A DNA stretch of 64,000 nucleotides, taken from positions 248,001 to 312,000 of the forward strand of contig JAVCCE010000011.1 in the NCBI GenBank assembly GCA_030765645.1, written 5' to 3'. The DNA is from Candidatus Hinthialibacter antarcticus (lineage in GTDB: Bacteria > Hinthialibacterota > Hinthialibacteria > Hinthialibacterales > Hinthialibacteraceae). Shown one piece after another: positions 26,389-35,391 of this stretch (within the stretch, counting starts at the first letter, position 1; each line of letters starts with the position of its first letter). The notes under the pieces were generated by a model, which saw only the letters and a list, made by a program, of their open reading frames with translations, was not told where the DNA came from and searched no databases. The position numbers and the translations under genes were made by a program.

Positions 26389-26420
26389 AAAAGGGATGGA
26401 GGCTTCTCCATCCCTTTTCT
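26389..26420. terminator. Terminator between DUF1080 fusion gene and rubrerythrin
   Basis: A perfect 13-bp stem AAAAGGGATGGAG (26389-26401) with CTCCATCCCTTTT (26406-26418), loop GCTT. It lies between two convergent genes and has A/T tracts on both sides, so it may act in both directions. Confidence 0.87.
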
Positions 26421-26440
26421 TATATCGTTATTAATTGCGA

Positions 26441-26941
26441 CTAGGCCGCTTCGACGAACTTGGCTTTCGGCGCGTTGCAGATTGGGCATTTGTCGGGCGC
26501 TTCGCCTAATTCAAGATTGCCGCACACCGGGCAGAGGAAGATCGACATGGAAGCCAGGTCTTTTCCTGCTTCGACGGCTTCGAGCGCTTGTTTGTATAAA
26601 TTGTGATGAATTTCTTCCGCCTCTAGCGCATGGCCAAAGCCGATCGCGGCGCGTTTGTTGCCTTCTTCTTTGGCGGCTGCAAGAAATCCTGGATACATTT
26701 CCTGAAACTCATAACGCTCGCCTTCGACGGCTTCTTTCAAATTGGCGAGGGTGTCTTTAACGCCGTCCATGGCGCGAAGGTGCGCATGAGCGTGGATGGT
26801 TTCCGCATCTGCGGCGGCGCGAAACAGTTTGGCGACTTGGGGGAATCCGTCGCTGTCGGCTTTTTGAGAAAAGGCGAGATAACGGCGGTTGGCTTGGCTT
26901 TCTCCTGCAAAAGCATCGGCTAGATTTTCATTGGTTCCCAT
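26441..26941 (-). CDS. rbr: Rubrerythrin
   Basis: 166-residue cytoplasmic di-iron peroxidase. The four-helix domain has the expected carboxylate/His ligands (GESQANRRY, AETIHAHAH, GERYEFQEMYP, EAEEIHHNLY), and the C-terminal rubredoxin-like domain has the two CxxC pairs (LCPVCGN and KCPICNA). It reduces hydrogen peroxide in anaerobes and microaerophiles. AAAGGAC precedes the ATG at 26941. A TATAAT -10 and a 15-bp palindrome are upstream, suggesting metal or peroxide-responsive control. Presence argues for an anaerobic or oxygen-sensitive lifestyle. Confidence 0.95.
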   Translation of the reverse strand: MGTNENLADAFAGESQANRRYLAFSQKADSDGFPQVAKLFRAAADAETIHAHAHLRAMDGVKDTLANLKEAVEGERYEFQEMYPGFLAAAKEEGNKRAAIGFGHALEAEEIHHNLYKQALEAVEAGKDLASMSIFLCPVCGNLELGEAPDKCPICNAPKAKFVEAA

Positions 26942-26995
26942 GATGTGCGTCCTTTCAGCTGTGGTGAAATCTGGTTCCAAAAACTGGAATCTTTT

Positions 26996-27015
26996 TAAGA
27001 ATCGTTCTTATTATA
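26996..27015 (-). promoter_or_regulatory. Promoter -10 and palindromic operator of rubrerythrin
   Basis: On the minus strand, -10 box TATAAT (27010-27015) abuts the inverted repeat TAAGAA-N3-TTCTTA (26996-27010), placed about where transcription would start. Overlap of a palindrome with the start site suggests a repressor, possibly of the Fur/PerR group by AT-rich dyad, but the sequence is not a canonical PerR box. No clear -35 was found. Confidence 0.5.
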
Positions 27016-27048
27016 GTACGCATTTTTCTATTTTGGGGAGGCGTACCA

Positions 27049-28788
27049 TTACGCCTTTTCCCAAGGCCAAGGTAAAACATTCGCCCGTTTGGCCCAGGCG
27101 TCCCACATCTGCTTCATTCTGGCGGCGCGTCCGGGATAAACGTCGATCAGGTTGTGCATTTCCGTCCGGTCGGTTGAGAGGTCATAGAGTTCCCAGGCGT
27201 CTTGATCTTCAGGAGTTACTTGAAGGTTGCGTTTTACCCGCGCGACCAGTTTCCAGTCGCCAACGCGGACAGCGCGGTTGCCTTCGTGCTCCCAATAGAT
27301 GGCTTCGCGCTCGAGAGGCTGACCGTCAAACGCGGGCAGCAGGCTGAGGCCTTCCATCGGCGTAATTGGATTGCCGTTGTATTCCGTTGGGTATTCCGCA
27401 TTGGCAACGTCAACGCAGGTCGCCATGATGTCAATGAGATGCCCCGGCTGCTCGCGTAGCGCGCCGTGATCGGTCACGCGATCCGGCCAATGGACGATCA
27501 GCGGGGTTGAAATGCCGCCTTCATGTTCCCAATGTTTATATAGACGAAACGGCGTGTTGCTGGCGTTGGCCCAGCCTTTTCCATAAGCGATATAGGTGTC
27601 AGCCGCGCCGGGCATGACGCCTTTTCCCGTCCGCACGGGACGCCCGTCACGCGTCACCTTGGGCTGCATGTCAGTTTGCAATTCCCCTAGCGCCATCGGC
27701 TTCAACATGACCGGTTCGGATGGATCAGGTTTTTCTGCGCTCCCGCTGCCATATTCTTCGGCGCATCCGCCGTTATCTTGCAAGAAAAAGACCAGCGTGT
27801 TGTCGAGTTCGCCATTGGCTTCGAGCGTATCAATGATGCGTCCGATTCCCTGGTCCATACAATCAACCATGGCGGCGTAAACTTCCATGCGGCGCGCATG
27901 CCATTCTTTCATGGGTTCGTCTTCCCAGGCGGGAACGCCTTCATCGCGCGGCGTCATTTCCCATTTTGGATCAATCAGCCCCAATTTGACCATGCGTTCA
28001 TGGCGCTCTTTTCGCAATGCGTCCCATCCGGCGTCATAGCGGCCTTTGTATTTGGCGATGTCCTCCGGCTTGGCGTGCATAGGCCAGTGCGCGGCGGTGT
28101 AAGAGACATACATGAAAAAGGGATTGTCTTCGCGGTGGTTTTCAATGAAGTGCGAAGCGTAGTCGCTAATCGCATCGGTATAATAAAAGCCGTCCCACGG
28201 AGCGATAAAGTTATTGTCGAGCGTGAGCGTATTCGGATCAAAAAAACTGCCCGCGCCGTGAATGGTTCCAAAAAAGCGGTCGAAGCCGCGTTGACGCGGC
28301 CAGTTGTCGCGCGAACCATCAGGTTTAATATTGGGCGTGACGTGCCATTTGCCTGACATATATGTTGAATACCCGGCGCCTTTGAGCGCTTCCGCGATGG
28401 TGACGCAATTCCGGTTCAAGTTTCCGCGATAGCCCGGCAGGTTACGGTCGGTCATCATGTGCCCGACGCCCGCCTGATGAGAATACAATCCCGAGAGCAA
28501 ACTTGCCCGCGTCGGGCAGCACCGAGCGGTATTGTAAAACTGCGTAAAGCGAACGCCCTTGCCTGCCAGGCGATCGAGATTCGGCGTGTGGATTTCGCTG
28601 CCGTAACATCCCAGATCAGAGAATCCCATATCATCCCCCATAATGAGAATGATATTGGGGCGCTTGGTCGATTCGGTCGATGTCACCCGCCGTTCTATAC
28701 CCGCGCAACTTGCGAGAGATAAAGCCGCAGAGCCAAGCCCGGCAGCGCTGGCGTTTTTCACAAACTTCCGTCTTGAAATGGGATTCAT
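27049..28788 (-). CDS. Exported type I sulfatase (arylsulfatase A-like)
   Basis: 579 residues. Tat leader SRRKFVK followed by a lipobox-like LASC, so it may be a Tat-exported lipoprotein. The alkaline-phosphatase-superfamily fold starts NIILIMGDDMGFSDLGCYG (metal ligands), with the formylglycine site RCCPTRASLLSG, the KWHV segment and FFLQDNGGCAEEYG. It removes sulfate esters from sulfated glycans. The ATG at 28788 is chosen for the Tat motif and AGGA upstream. No sulfatase-maturing enzyme is in the window. MITE copy C lies 78 bp upstream, so the promoter is between 28789 and about 28865 or inside the element. Confidence 0.93.
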   Translation of the reverse strand: MNPISRRKFVKNASAAGLGSAALSLASCAGIERRVTSTESTKRPNIILIMGDDMGFSDLGCYGSEIHTPNLDRLAGKGVRFTQFYNTARCCPTRASLLSGLYSHQAGVGHMMTDRNLPGYRGNLNRNCVTIAEALKGAGYSTYMSGKWHVTPNIKPDGSRDNWPRQRGFDRFFGTIHGAGSFFDPNTLTLDNNFIAPWDGFYYTDAISDYASHFIENHREDNPFFMYVSYTAAHWPMHAKPEDIAKYKGRYDAGWDALRKERHERMVKLGLIDPKWEMTPRDEGVPAWEDEPMKEWHARRMEVYAAMVDCMDQGIGRIIDTLEANGELDNTLVFFLQDNGGCAEEYGSGSAEKPDPSEPVMLKPMALGELQTDMQPKVTRDGRPVRTGKGVMPGAADTYIAYGKGWANASNTPFRLYKHWEHEGGISTPLIVHWPDRVTDHGALREQPGHLIDIMATCVDVANAEYPTEYNGNPITPMEGLSLLPAFDGQPLEREAIYWEHEGNRAVRVGDWKLVARVKRNLQVTPEDQDAWELYDLSTDRTEMHNLIDVYPGRAARMKQMWDAWAKRANVLPWPWEKA

Positions 28789-28865
28789 TTTTATATTCCT
28801 ACGTTTAAGAGATTCAATCCGAACACAATATAACACGAACGCAATCCACTCTAAACATGAATTAA

Positions 28866-29256
28866 GGTTCTTCCGAAAACTGGGTACTTTTTTATAAATT
28901 GAATTGAGATTTCGCTGCATGCGGCATCAATGTCATTGACTTAAGGGATGGCAAGCCAAGGCGTCGCGAAGTGAAGACAGCCCTTGATGCAACGAATCAA
29001 AAATATATCAGCTATGTAGGGGCGTAACGCGTTGCGCCCGAATCCCCCCTGTCGCTTTCAGCGCCATCCCCCCTTAAAAAGGGGGGGGGTAAAATGACAT
29101 TGGCTTCAGTGCGGGCTTTCAGGCCCGTTTGCACAGGCGCTTCCAGAGTTGCATTCATGCCTGATTTGGTTTGTCTATTTTTGATAAGCCGGAATACGTT
29201 TTCCTAAACAAAATTATTGCATCCATCAATGTAGGGACTCACTTACCGGATGAACC
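28866..29256 (+). mobile_element. MITE-like element copy C, with nested insertion
   Basis: 391 bp, bounded by GGTTCTTCCGAAAACTGGGTAC and GGACTCACTTACCGGATGAACC. The left arm of the inner stem is interrupted by a separate 175-bp insertion (28928-29102). The flanks TGAATTAA and TTAATTGA are not direct repeats. It occupies most of the gap between the divergent sulfatase and kinase genes (28789-29387). Confidence 0.78.
28928..29102. mobile_element. Nested palindromic insertion inside MITE copy C
   Basis: Bounded by a perfect 10-bp inverted repeat, CAATGTCATT (28928-28937) and AATGACATTG (29093-29102). It contains a 20-bp near-palindrome GGGCGTAACGCGTTGCGCCC (29020-29039) and a C-run/G-run palindrome (29068-29089). 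Absent from the other four MITE copies, so it arrived later. No coding capacity. Confidence 0.6.
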
Positions 29257-29290
29257 TTAATTGAACTCCGTCGGACTCAGGAATAGAGAA

Positions 29291-29350
29291 TTGATTCATT
29301 TTTCGATACATTGGTATATAAACGGTCATGTTTTTTTACTTAAACATGAC
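29291..29350 (+). promoter_or_regulatory. Promoter with palindromic operator upstream of the mannan operon
   Basis: -35 TTGATT (29291-29296) and -10 TATATA (29315-29320) with an 18-bp spacer, followed by a perfect 9-bp inverted repeat GTCATGTTT (29325-29333) / AAACATGAC (29342-29350). The palindrome sits at the expected transcription start, a typical place for a repressor operator. It is 38 bp before the kinase start codon and probably controls the ten-kilobase operon downstream (inference). Confidence 0.55.
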
Positions 29351-29387
29351 TCACAAATCTATATACATTTCAGGGAGAGTTTGTCCC

Positions 29388-30878
29388 ATGGCAGACAAAT
29401 GTTATTTAGGCGTAGATTTAGGAGCAGAAAGCGGGCGCGTGATGGCGGGCCTGTTTGACGGAAAAACGATTCGATTAGAAGAAATGCACCGTTTTTCCAA
29501 CGGGGCGACCTCGCTAGGCGGTTCGCTGCGCTGGAACGTACTCAACCTGTGGTCGGACATCAAGCGTGGACTTGCAGTGGCGGCGGAGCGCTACGGCGAC
29601 GGCATTGCGTCCGTCGGGGTCGATACCTGGGGCGTCGATTACGTCCTGCTTTCCAAGACCAACGAGATACTTGGTCAGCCCTTTCATTATCGCGATGACC
29701 GCAACATTGGCATGATGGAGTATGCGTTTTCAAAAGTCTCCCGTGAAGATATTTTCGCCGCAACTGGCGTTCAATTTATTGTTTTCAATACTCTCTACCA
29801 ACTCATCGCAACCCAAAAACAACATCCAGAATTACTTGACGCTGCTGACGCGCTGTTGATGATGCCCGACTTTTTTCATTGGTGCCTGAGCGGCGAGCGC
29901 AGCAGCGAGTTTACCGAAGCGACTACCTCGCAATGTCTTGACGCCGCGACGGGAGATTGGTCCTTTGATTTGCTGAACAAATTCGACATCCCGACAAACA
30001 TATTTCAACCAGCGGTTTCGCCTGGGACCAAAATTGGCGCCTTGCGCGATGACCTCGCCGCTGAAACTGGACTCAAGCGCATCGACGTCGTAGCGCCCGC
30101 GTCACACGACACTGGCTCCGCCGTCGCAGCGGTTCCGACGCGAAACACGGGCAAGCCCAACTGGGCGTATATCAGTTCGGGCACATGGTCGCTTGTGGGG
30201 GTTGAAGTGAAACCCGCGATTCTTTCGCCGGACGTATTAAAAGAAAACTTCACCAATGAAGGCGGCGTTGACGGCACTTATCGCTTACTGAAAAACATTA
30301 TGGGCCTCTGGTTGGTACAGCAATGCAAACGTGCATTTGAACGGCGCGGCGAAAATTACGATTACGCGCAACTCGCCCAAATGGCAAGCAAAGCGCCCGC
30401 ATTCCGTTCCATCGTTAATCCTGACGATCCGCGTTTTCTCAATCCAAGCGATATGACCGAAGCGATTCAAACCGTGTGTAAAGAATCCGGGCAGCCGGAA
30501 CCGGAGACGCCCGGTCAATTTGTTCGATGCGCACTCGAAAGTTTGGCGCTCAAATACGACGTCGTTATTCAAACCGCTGAGCGATTGACCGGACAAAGCG
30601 TTGAGGTCATCCACATCGTCGGCGGCGGCTGTCAAAACCAATTGCTCAACCAACTCACGGCGAACGCCTGTGGAAAACCCGTTGTCACCGGCCCGATTGA
30701 AGCAACCGTACTCGGTAACCTGCTGGTGCAAGCGCGCGCGTCGGGCGATCTTGGCTCACTGCAAGACATTCGCGACGTAGTGCGGGCGTCGAGCGAAATG
30801 GTTGATTATGAACCTACGCAGAGCGAAGCCTGGACGCACGCCAAAGAGCGCTTTCAAGCATTACTCAGTAACGCATAA
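29388..30878 (+). CDS. rhaB: FGGY-family carbohydrate kinase, rhamnulokinase-like
   Basis: 496-residue cytoplasmic kinase. It has the N-terminal phosphate motif [12 protein letters not shown], the WGVDYVLL and HYRDDRN substrate-region motifs, [26 protein letters not shown] and the C-terminal [17 protein letters not shown] adenosine motif. These match rhamnulokinase (L-rhamnulose to L-rhamnulose-1-phosphate), and less closely fuculokinase. GGGAGA precedes the ATG at 29388. No rhamnose isomerase or aldolase gene is in the window, and the following genes serve mannan use, so its sugar may differ. It is the first gene of the operon. Confidence 0.82.
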   Translation: MADKCYLGVDLGAESGRVMAGLFDGKTIRLEEMHRFSNGATSLGGSLRWNVLNLWSDIKRGLAVAAERYGDGIASVGVDTWGVDYVLLSKTNEILGQPFHYRDDRNIGMMEYAFSKVSREDIFAATGVQFIVFNTLYQLIATQKQHPELLDAADALLMMPDFFHWCLSGERSSEFTEATTSQCLDAATGDWSFDLLNKFDIPTNIFQPAVSPGTKIGALRDDLAAETGLKRIDVVAPASHDTGSAVAAVPTRNTGKPNWAYISSGTWSLVGVEVKPAILSPDVLKENFTNEGGVDGTYRLLKNIMGLWLVQQCKRAFERRGENYDYAQLAQMASKAPAFRSIVNPDDPRFLNPSDMTEAIQTVCKESGQPEPETPGQFVRCALESLALKYDVVIQTAERLTGQSVEVIHIVGGGCQNQLLNQLTANACGKPVVTGPIEATVLGNLLVQARASGDLGSLQDIRDVVRASSEMVDYEPTQSEAWTHAKERFQALLSNA

Positions 30879-30897
30879 AAAATTTCAGGAGACGAAC

Positions 30898-31704
30898 ATG
30901 CACCGTTTTGGAATCTCACTCATTACTCTTTTACTGCTAACGGTTTCATTTTCACACGCCCAGACGCCCGGCGAACAAGTCGAGATGAAAACCGGGCTGC
31001 ACTACAACTATTTGCTCCATCTGCCCGCCAGCTATGACGAAAACAATCCGCCGCCGTTTATTTTGTTTCTTCACGGCGCGGGCGAACGCGGCAGCAATTT
31101 AAGCTCAGTCGCCGTACATGGCCCGCCCAAACTCACCACCAACGTCCGCTATCTGGAACGGCGGTTCGAGTGGAGCGAGTTTCCCTTCGTGGTGGTTTCG
31201 CCGCAATGCCCGACAGGCGAGTGGTGGCAGAATGAACACCTGATCGAGTTGATGAATGAAGTCATGCAAACCGTCAACGTCGATCAAAGCCGCATGTATA
31301 TGACCGGGCTTTCGATGGGGGGATTTGGAACTTGGAGTTTCGCCAGCGAATATCCAAACTTCTTTGCGGCGATTGTCCCCATCTGCGGCAGCGGCGACGC
31401 GCCGGGCTGGAGCGGTCTGCGTACGTATACGCAGTTGGATATCCCCAAAGCAAAAATCGAACAACTGGTCGGCATCCCGGTGTGGGCGTTTCACGGCGAG
31501 AGCGATACCGTCGTCCCCATTAACGAACAACGCCAGACCATCGAAGCATTTCAAGCCGCAGGCGGCGACGCGCAATTTACGACATACCCCGGCGTTGGCC
31601 ATGATTCATGGACAACCACTTATAACAATAAAGATGTCTATGACTGGTTACTGTCGCATCAAAAGAAACAGGCGTCAGTGAACACCGCTGAAAAAAACCG
31701 TTAG
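30898..31704 (+). CDS. Exported alpha/beta-hydrolase (esterase/phospholipase-like)
   Basis: 268 residues. Signal peptide (cleavage near SHA-QT), oxyanion segment LFLHGAGERGSN, nucleophile elbow TGLSMGGFGTW, and C-terminal GVGHDSWT with the catalytic His; HGESDTVVP supplies the Asp. It resembles the esterases found beside polysaccharide-degrading enzymes and may deacetylate acetylated mannan (inference). CAGGAGA precedes the ATG at 30898, 19 bp after the kinase gene. Confidence 0.87.
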   Translation: MHRFGISLITLLLLTVSFSHAQTPGEQVEMKTGLHYNYLLHLPASYDENNPPPFILFLHGAGERGSNLSSVAVHGPPKLTTNVRYLERRFEWSEFPFVVVSPQCPTGEWWQNEHLIELMNEVMQTVNVDQSRMYMTGLSMGGFGTWSFASEYPNFFAAIVPICGSGDAPGWSGLRTYTQLDIPKAKIEQLVGIPVWAFHGESDTVVPINEQRQTIEAFQAAGGDAQFTTYPGVGHDSWTTTYNNKDVYDWLLSHQKKQASVNTAEKNR

Positions 31705-31739
31705 GCTTATTCTCGATTTTTATTTTGGGAGGCGCACCG

Positions 31740-33569
31740 ATGGACCTACAACTACACCCGGTTGATATTGGCATCATCATTTTATACATTGCGTTGACCA
31801 TTGGTTTAGGATTTTGGATCTCCCATCGCGCCTCGAAGAACCTCGAATCGTACTTTCTCGGCGGCAAGACCATGCCCTGGTATGTGCTGGGCATTTCAAA
31901 CGCGTCCGGCATGTTTGACATCACCGGCACCATGTGGCTGGTTTCGATTTGTTTTGTTTACGGCCTCAAGAGCGCATGGCTGCCCTGGCTGTGGCCCATC
32001 TTCAATCAAGTTTTCCTCATGGTGTTTATGAGCGCCTGGCTGCGCCGCTCGAACGTGTTGACTGGCGCCGAGTGGATCACAACCCGTTTCGGAAAAGGGA
32101 CGGGCGCGAACCTGGCGCACATCAGCGTGGTCATTTTCGCTCTGGTCAGCGTGATCGGCTTTTTGGCGTACGCATTCGAAGGCATCGGCAAATTCGCTTC
32201 GATCTTTCTTCCCTGGGACCTGCCGCCGGAAGCCTACGCCGTCATCATTCTCGGCATAACCACGCTGTACGTCGTCAAAGGCGGAATGTTCAGCGTGGTG
32301 GTAACGGAAGTGTTGCAATTTTTCATCATGACGTTCGCATCAATTGCTGTGGGCATCATCGCTATGATGAGGGTCTCGCCCGAAATGCTTGATGCGGTGT
32401 TGCCTGCAGGTTGGAAGAACGTCTTCTTCGGCTGGAAGATGGATATGGATTGGAGCCAGACGCTCGGCTCCGTCAACACGGTGATACACGAAGATGGATA
32501 CGAACTCTTCACCATTTTCTTTATGATGATGGTGTTTAAAGGCGTGTTGGTCAGCCTCGCCGGCCCGGCGCCAAACTACGACATGCAGCGCGTACTCGCC
32601 ACCCGCAGTCCGCGCGAAGCCAGTATGATGAGCGGCTTCGTCAGTTTGGTGCTGTTCTTCCCGCGCTATATGATGATTGCTGGTTTGACAGTACTCGCGC
32701 TGGGTTATTTCATTCCCGAAATGGCGCAAATGGAAAAACTCGACACGGAATTAATTCTTCCCTACACCATCAAAAACTTCATCCCGGTTGGACTGATGGG
32801 CATTCTGATTGCAGGCTTGCTCTCCGCCTTCATGTCAACTTTCGCCGCGACGGTAAATGCCGCTCCCGCGTATCTGGTGAATGACATTTATAAGCGCTAC
32901 ATCAATCCAAACGCCGAACAAAAAGTCTATATACGGATGAGTTATATCTCGTCTGTCGCCGTCGTCGTGGTCGGCATCGGCTTCGGCTTCATCATCGGTT
33001 CGATTGACGACATCACCAAATGGATAGTCAACGCGCTGTTCGGCGGCTACGCGGCGGCGAACATTCTCAAATGGTATTGGTGGCGCTTTAACGGCTTCGG
33101 CTATTTCTTTGGCATGATTACAGGCATCGCGGCTTCGCTGGTTTCGCCCATTATTATGAGCGCCTACTTCCCCGGCGTCAGCGATCTGTATGCGTTTCCG
33201 GCGTTGCTGTTGGTATCAGGCGTTGGCTGCATTCTCGGCAGTTTATTAACGCCTGCTGAAGACGACGAAATTCTCAAATCATTTTACAAGCGGATTCGTC
33301 CCTGGGGCTTTTGGGAACCCATCTATGCCAAGGTCAAACAAGACGATCCCGACTTCAAAAAGAACACCGATTTCTGGCGCGACATGTTCAATATTCTCGT
33401 AGGCATGATCTGGCAAATTTCAATGGTGGTGATGCCGATTTATCTGGTCATTCGCGAATGGCAAAGTTTCGGGGTTGCTCTGGCAGCGTTTGTTGTTACG
33501 ACCACGATCTTGAAATTGAACTGGTATGACAAGTTGGAAGATGATACGCCCGAACCAGCGCAAGTATAA
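31740..33569 (+). CDS. Sodium:solute symporter (SSS family), probable oligosaccharide importer
   Basis: 609-residue inner-membrane protein with about 14 predicted helices in the LeuT-fold SSS pattern. It starts VDIGIIILYIALTIGLGFW, with the ESYFLGGKTMPW loop, ITGTMWLVSI and the AGLLSAFMSTFAATVN sodium-site region. GGGAGG precedes the ATG at 31740. In Bacteroides fragilis a symporter of this type lies beside the mannobiose epimerase and GH130 genes, so import of mannobiose with sodium is the likely role (inference). Confidence 0.9.
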   Translation: MDLQLHPVDIGIIILYIALTIGLGFWISHRASKNLESYFLGGKTMPWYVLGISNASGMFDITGTMWLVSICFVYGLKSAWLPWLWPIFNQVFLMVFMSAWLRRSNVLTGAEWITTRFGKGTGANLAHISVVIFALVSVIGFLAYAFEGIGKFASIFLPWDLPPEAYAVIILGITTLYVVKGGMFSVVVTEVLQFFIMTFASIAVGIIAMMRVSPEMLDAVLPAGWKNVFFGWKMDMDWSQTLGSVNTVIHEDGYELFTIFFMMMVFKGVLVSLAGPAPNYDMQRVLATRSPREASMMSGFVSLVLFFPRYMMIAGLTVLALGYFIPEMAQMEKLDTELILPYTIKNFIPVGLMGILIAGLLSAFMSTFAATVNAAPAYLVNDIYKRYINPNAEQKVYIRMSYISSVAVVVVGIGFGFIIGSIDDITKWIVNALFGGYAAANILKWYWWRFNGFGYFFGMITGIAASLVSPIIMSAYFPGVSDLYAFPALLLVSGVGCILGSLLTPAEDDEILKSFYKRIRPWGFWEPIYAKVKQDDPDFKKNTDFWRDMFNILVGMIWQISMVVMPIYLVIREWQSFGVALAAFVVTTTILKLNWYDKLEDDTPEPAQV

Positions 33570-33588
33570 TTCACCCGGGAGAAACGCC

Positions 33589-35391
33589 ATGAAACGCTTC
33601 TTGTTCTTCGTCTGCATCACCTTTTCGCTCAGCGCATCGGCTGACTTTGAGCATTTCATCACCCGCGACGGCGACAAACTCATGGACGGCGTCCGCGAGT
33701 TTCGATTCATTTCATTTAATATTCCCAATCTGCATTATGTTGAAGACGACCTGCGGTTTGACCGCAAAATGCCGTTCCGCTTCCCTGACGATTACGAAAT
33801 CAATGACGCATTGCAAAGCATTGAGCAGATGGGCGGGCAGGTCGTCCGAACCTATACCCTGCCCGTCTACAAACCCAGCGAACCCGCAGGTACGCCCAAG
33901 TACGTCCTCGGCCCGGGCCAGTTTAATGAAGAAGCGTTTAAAACACTCGACCGCGTGTTAGCGGCTGCGAACCAAAATAACATTCGCCTCATCATCCCTA
34001 TTGTCAACAATTTTCAATGGTGGGGCGGCGCGGTCGATTACGCAGCCTTTCGCGGCAAGCAAAAAGACGACTTTTGGACGGACCCGCAACTCATCGAAGA
34101 CTACAAACAGACCGTGCATTTTTTACTGACGCGAGTGAATACCGTTACCGGCGTCGCCTACAAAGACGACAAGGCCATCCTGGCTTGGGAAACAGGCAAC
34201 GAAACTCAGTGTCCCCATTCATGGACGAAACAAATTACCGCATACATGAAATCGCTCGATTCAAACCATCTGGTTTGCGATGGTTTTTATACTTCCGTGC
34301 TGCGCGATGATTCGATCAACGATCCGAATGTCGATATCGTCCAGACGCACCATTATGAAATTGACGCCCGCGACATGATCGACCATATTCGCCAGAGCGC
34401 AAACATGGCGCGCGGCAAAAAGCCTTACATGCTGGGCGAGTTCGGCTTCATCAGCACCAAAGCCACCCGCGCCGTGTTAGACGCAACCATAGATGAAGGC
34501 CTTTCAGGCGCTTTGATTTGGAGCCTGCGCCATCATCACCGCGAGGGCGGCTTCTTTTGGCATTCAGAACCGTCGGGCGGCGATTTTTTCAAAGCCTATC
34601 ATTGGCCGGGGTTCCAAAGCGGCGAGATATATGATGAAAAAAATTTGATGGCGATGGTGAGAGAGAAGGCGTTTGCCATTCAGGATTTAAAATTGCCATC
34701 CCTCCAAACGCCTCAGCCTCCTCGCTTGCTGCCGATTCAACAACCGTCGGCGATCTCGTGGCGCGGGTCGGTCGGCGCGGAGGGATACGACATCGAACGC
34801 GCTCAATCAAAACGCGGCCCCTGGACGGTCATCGCGCAAAATGTGTCTGACGCAAAACTGCAATACCGTCCTCTGTACAATGATAACAGCACGACAATCG
34901 GCGAACAGTATCTCTATCGCGTTCGCGCGCGCAACGCCGCTGGGATTTCACTACCAAGCAACATTGTCGGCCCGGTCGAAGCAACCCATCACATCTTCAT
35001 TGATGAATTTCAAAATGAATCGTTGTTGTTCTATAAGAAAGGCAAAACATATCTCGCCCAAAATGAAGCGCGGCGCCACAAAGAAGATATCCACCGGCTG
35101 CACGGCGAAGACGGCGCCTGGATTCTTTACAAGACGGACGCGCCGATGATTGGTTATGCGATTTATGTGTTTCTCAATGATGATGAATCCGGGTTGATGA
35201 TGTCTATTTCGCAAGACGGACGCGCCTTTCAACCCGTCCAACCCCAGCGCATCGACTACAGCAGCGAAGAAGGCGAATACGGCTATCTTGACCCCGTGCT
35301 GTATACATCATCTATTGATGCGCAATATTTGAAAATTGAATTCAAAGGCAATGTCGCGTTATCGCGGGTAGAAATCGGTTATGCCAAATGA
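33589..35391 (+). CDS. Exported GH5-like endo-beta-mannanase
   Basis: 600 residues. Short signal peptide (cleavage near SASA-DF), a (beta/alpha)8 catalytic domain (about 20-390) with the acid/base Glu in AWETGNE (E205) and the nucleophile Glu in YMLGEFGF (E284), then a fibronectin-III-like domain (about 405-490) and a C-terminal beta domain. GH5 mannanases of subfamily 7 carry this layout. GGGAGA precedes the ATG at 33589. It overlaps the epimerase gene by 11 bp. It would cut mannan outside the cytoplasm to oligosaccharides for import. Another GH5 activity cannot be excluded. Confidence 0.85.
   Translation: MKRFLFFVCITFSLSASADFEHFITRDGDKLMDGVREFRFISFNIPNLHYVEDDLRFDRKMPFRFPDDYEINDALQSIEQMGGQVVRTYTLPVYKPSEPAGTPKYVLGPGQFNEEAFKTLDRVLAAANQNNIRLIIPIVNNFQWWGGAVDYAAFRGKQKDDFWTDPQLIEDYKQTVHFLLTRVNTVTGVAYKDDKAILAWETGNETQCPHSWTKQITAYMKSLDSNHLVCDGFYTSVLRDDSINDPNVDIVQTHHYEIDARDMIDHIRQSANMARGKKPYMLGEFGFISTKATRAVLDATIDEGLSGALIWSLRHHHREGGFFWHSEPSGGDFFKAYHWPGFQSGEIYDEKNLMAMVREKAFAIQDLKLPSLQTPQPPRLLPIQQPSAISWRGSVGAEGYDIERAQSKRGPWTVIAQNVSDAKLQYRPLYNDNSTTIGEQYLYRVRARNAAGISLPSNIVGPVEATHHIFIDEFQNESLLFYKKGKTYLAQNEARRHKEDIHRLHGEDGAWILYKTDAPMIGYAIYVFLNDDESGLMMSISQDGRAFQPVQPQRIDYSSEEGEYGYLDPVLYTSSIDAQYLKIEFKGNVALSRVEIGYAK

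Noticed and set aside
27778-28356. 192-codon plus-strand frame
   Set aside because: It is antisense within the sulfatase gene and shows no domain, so it is a composition artefact.
28866-28920. Longer N-terminus of the sulfatase running into mobile element copy C
   Set aside because: The added residues are encoded by element sequence; the same peptide fragment appears antisense of copy A, and the Tat leader begins at 28788.
30802-30897. Longer start of the esterase gene inside the kinase gene
   Set aside because: The 96-bp extension lacks a binding site and would bury the signal peptide; the ATG at 30898 has CAGGAGA at normal spacing.
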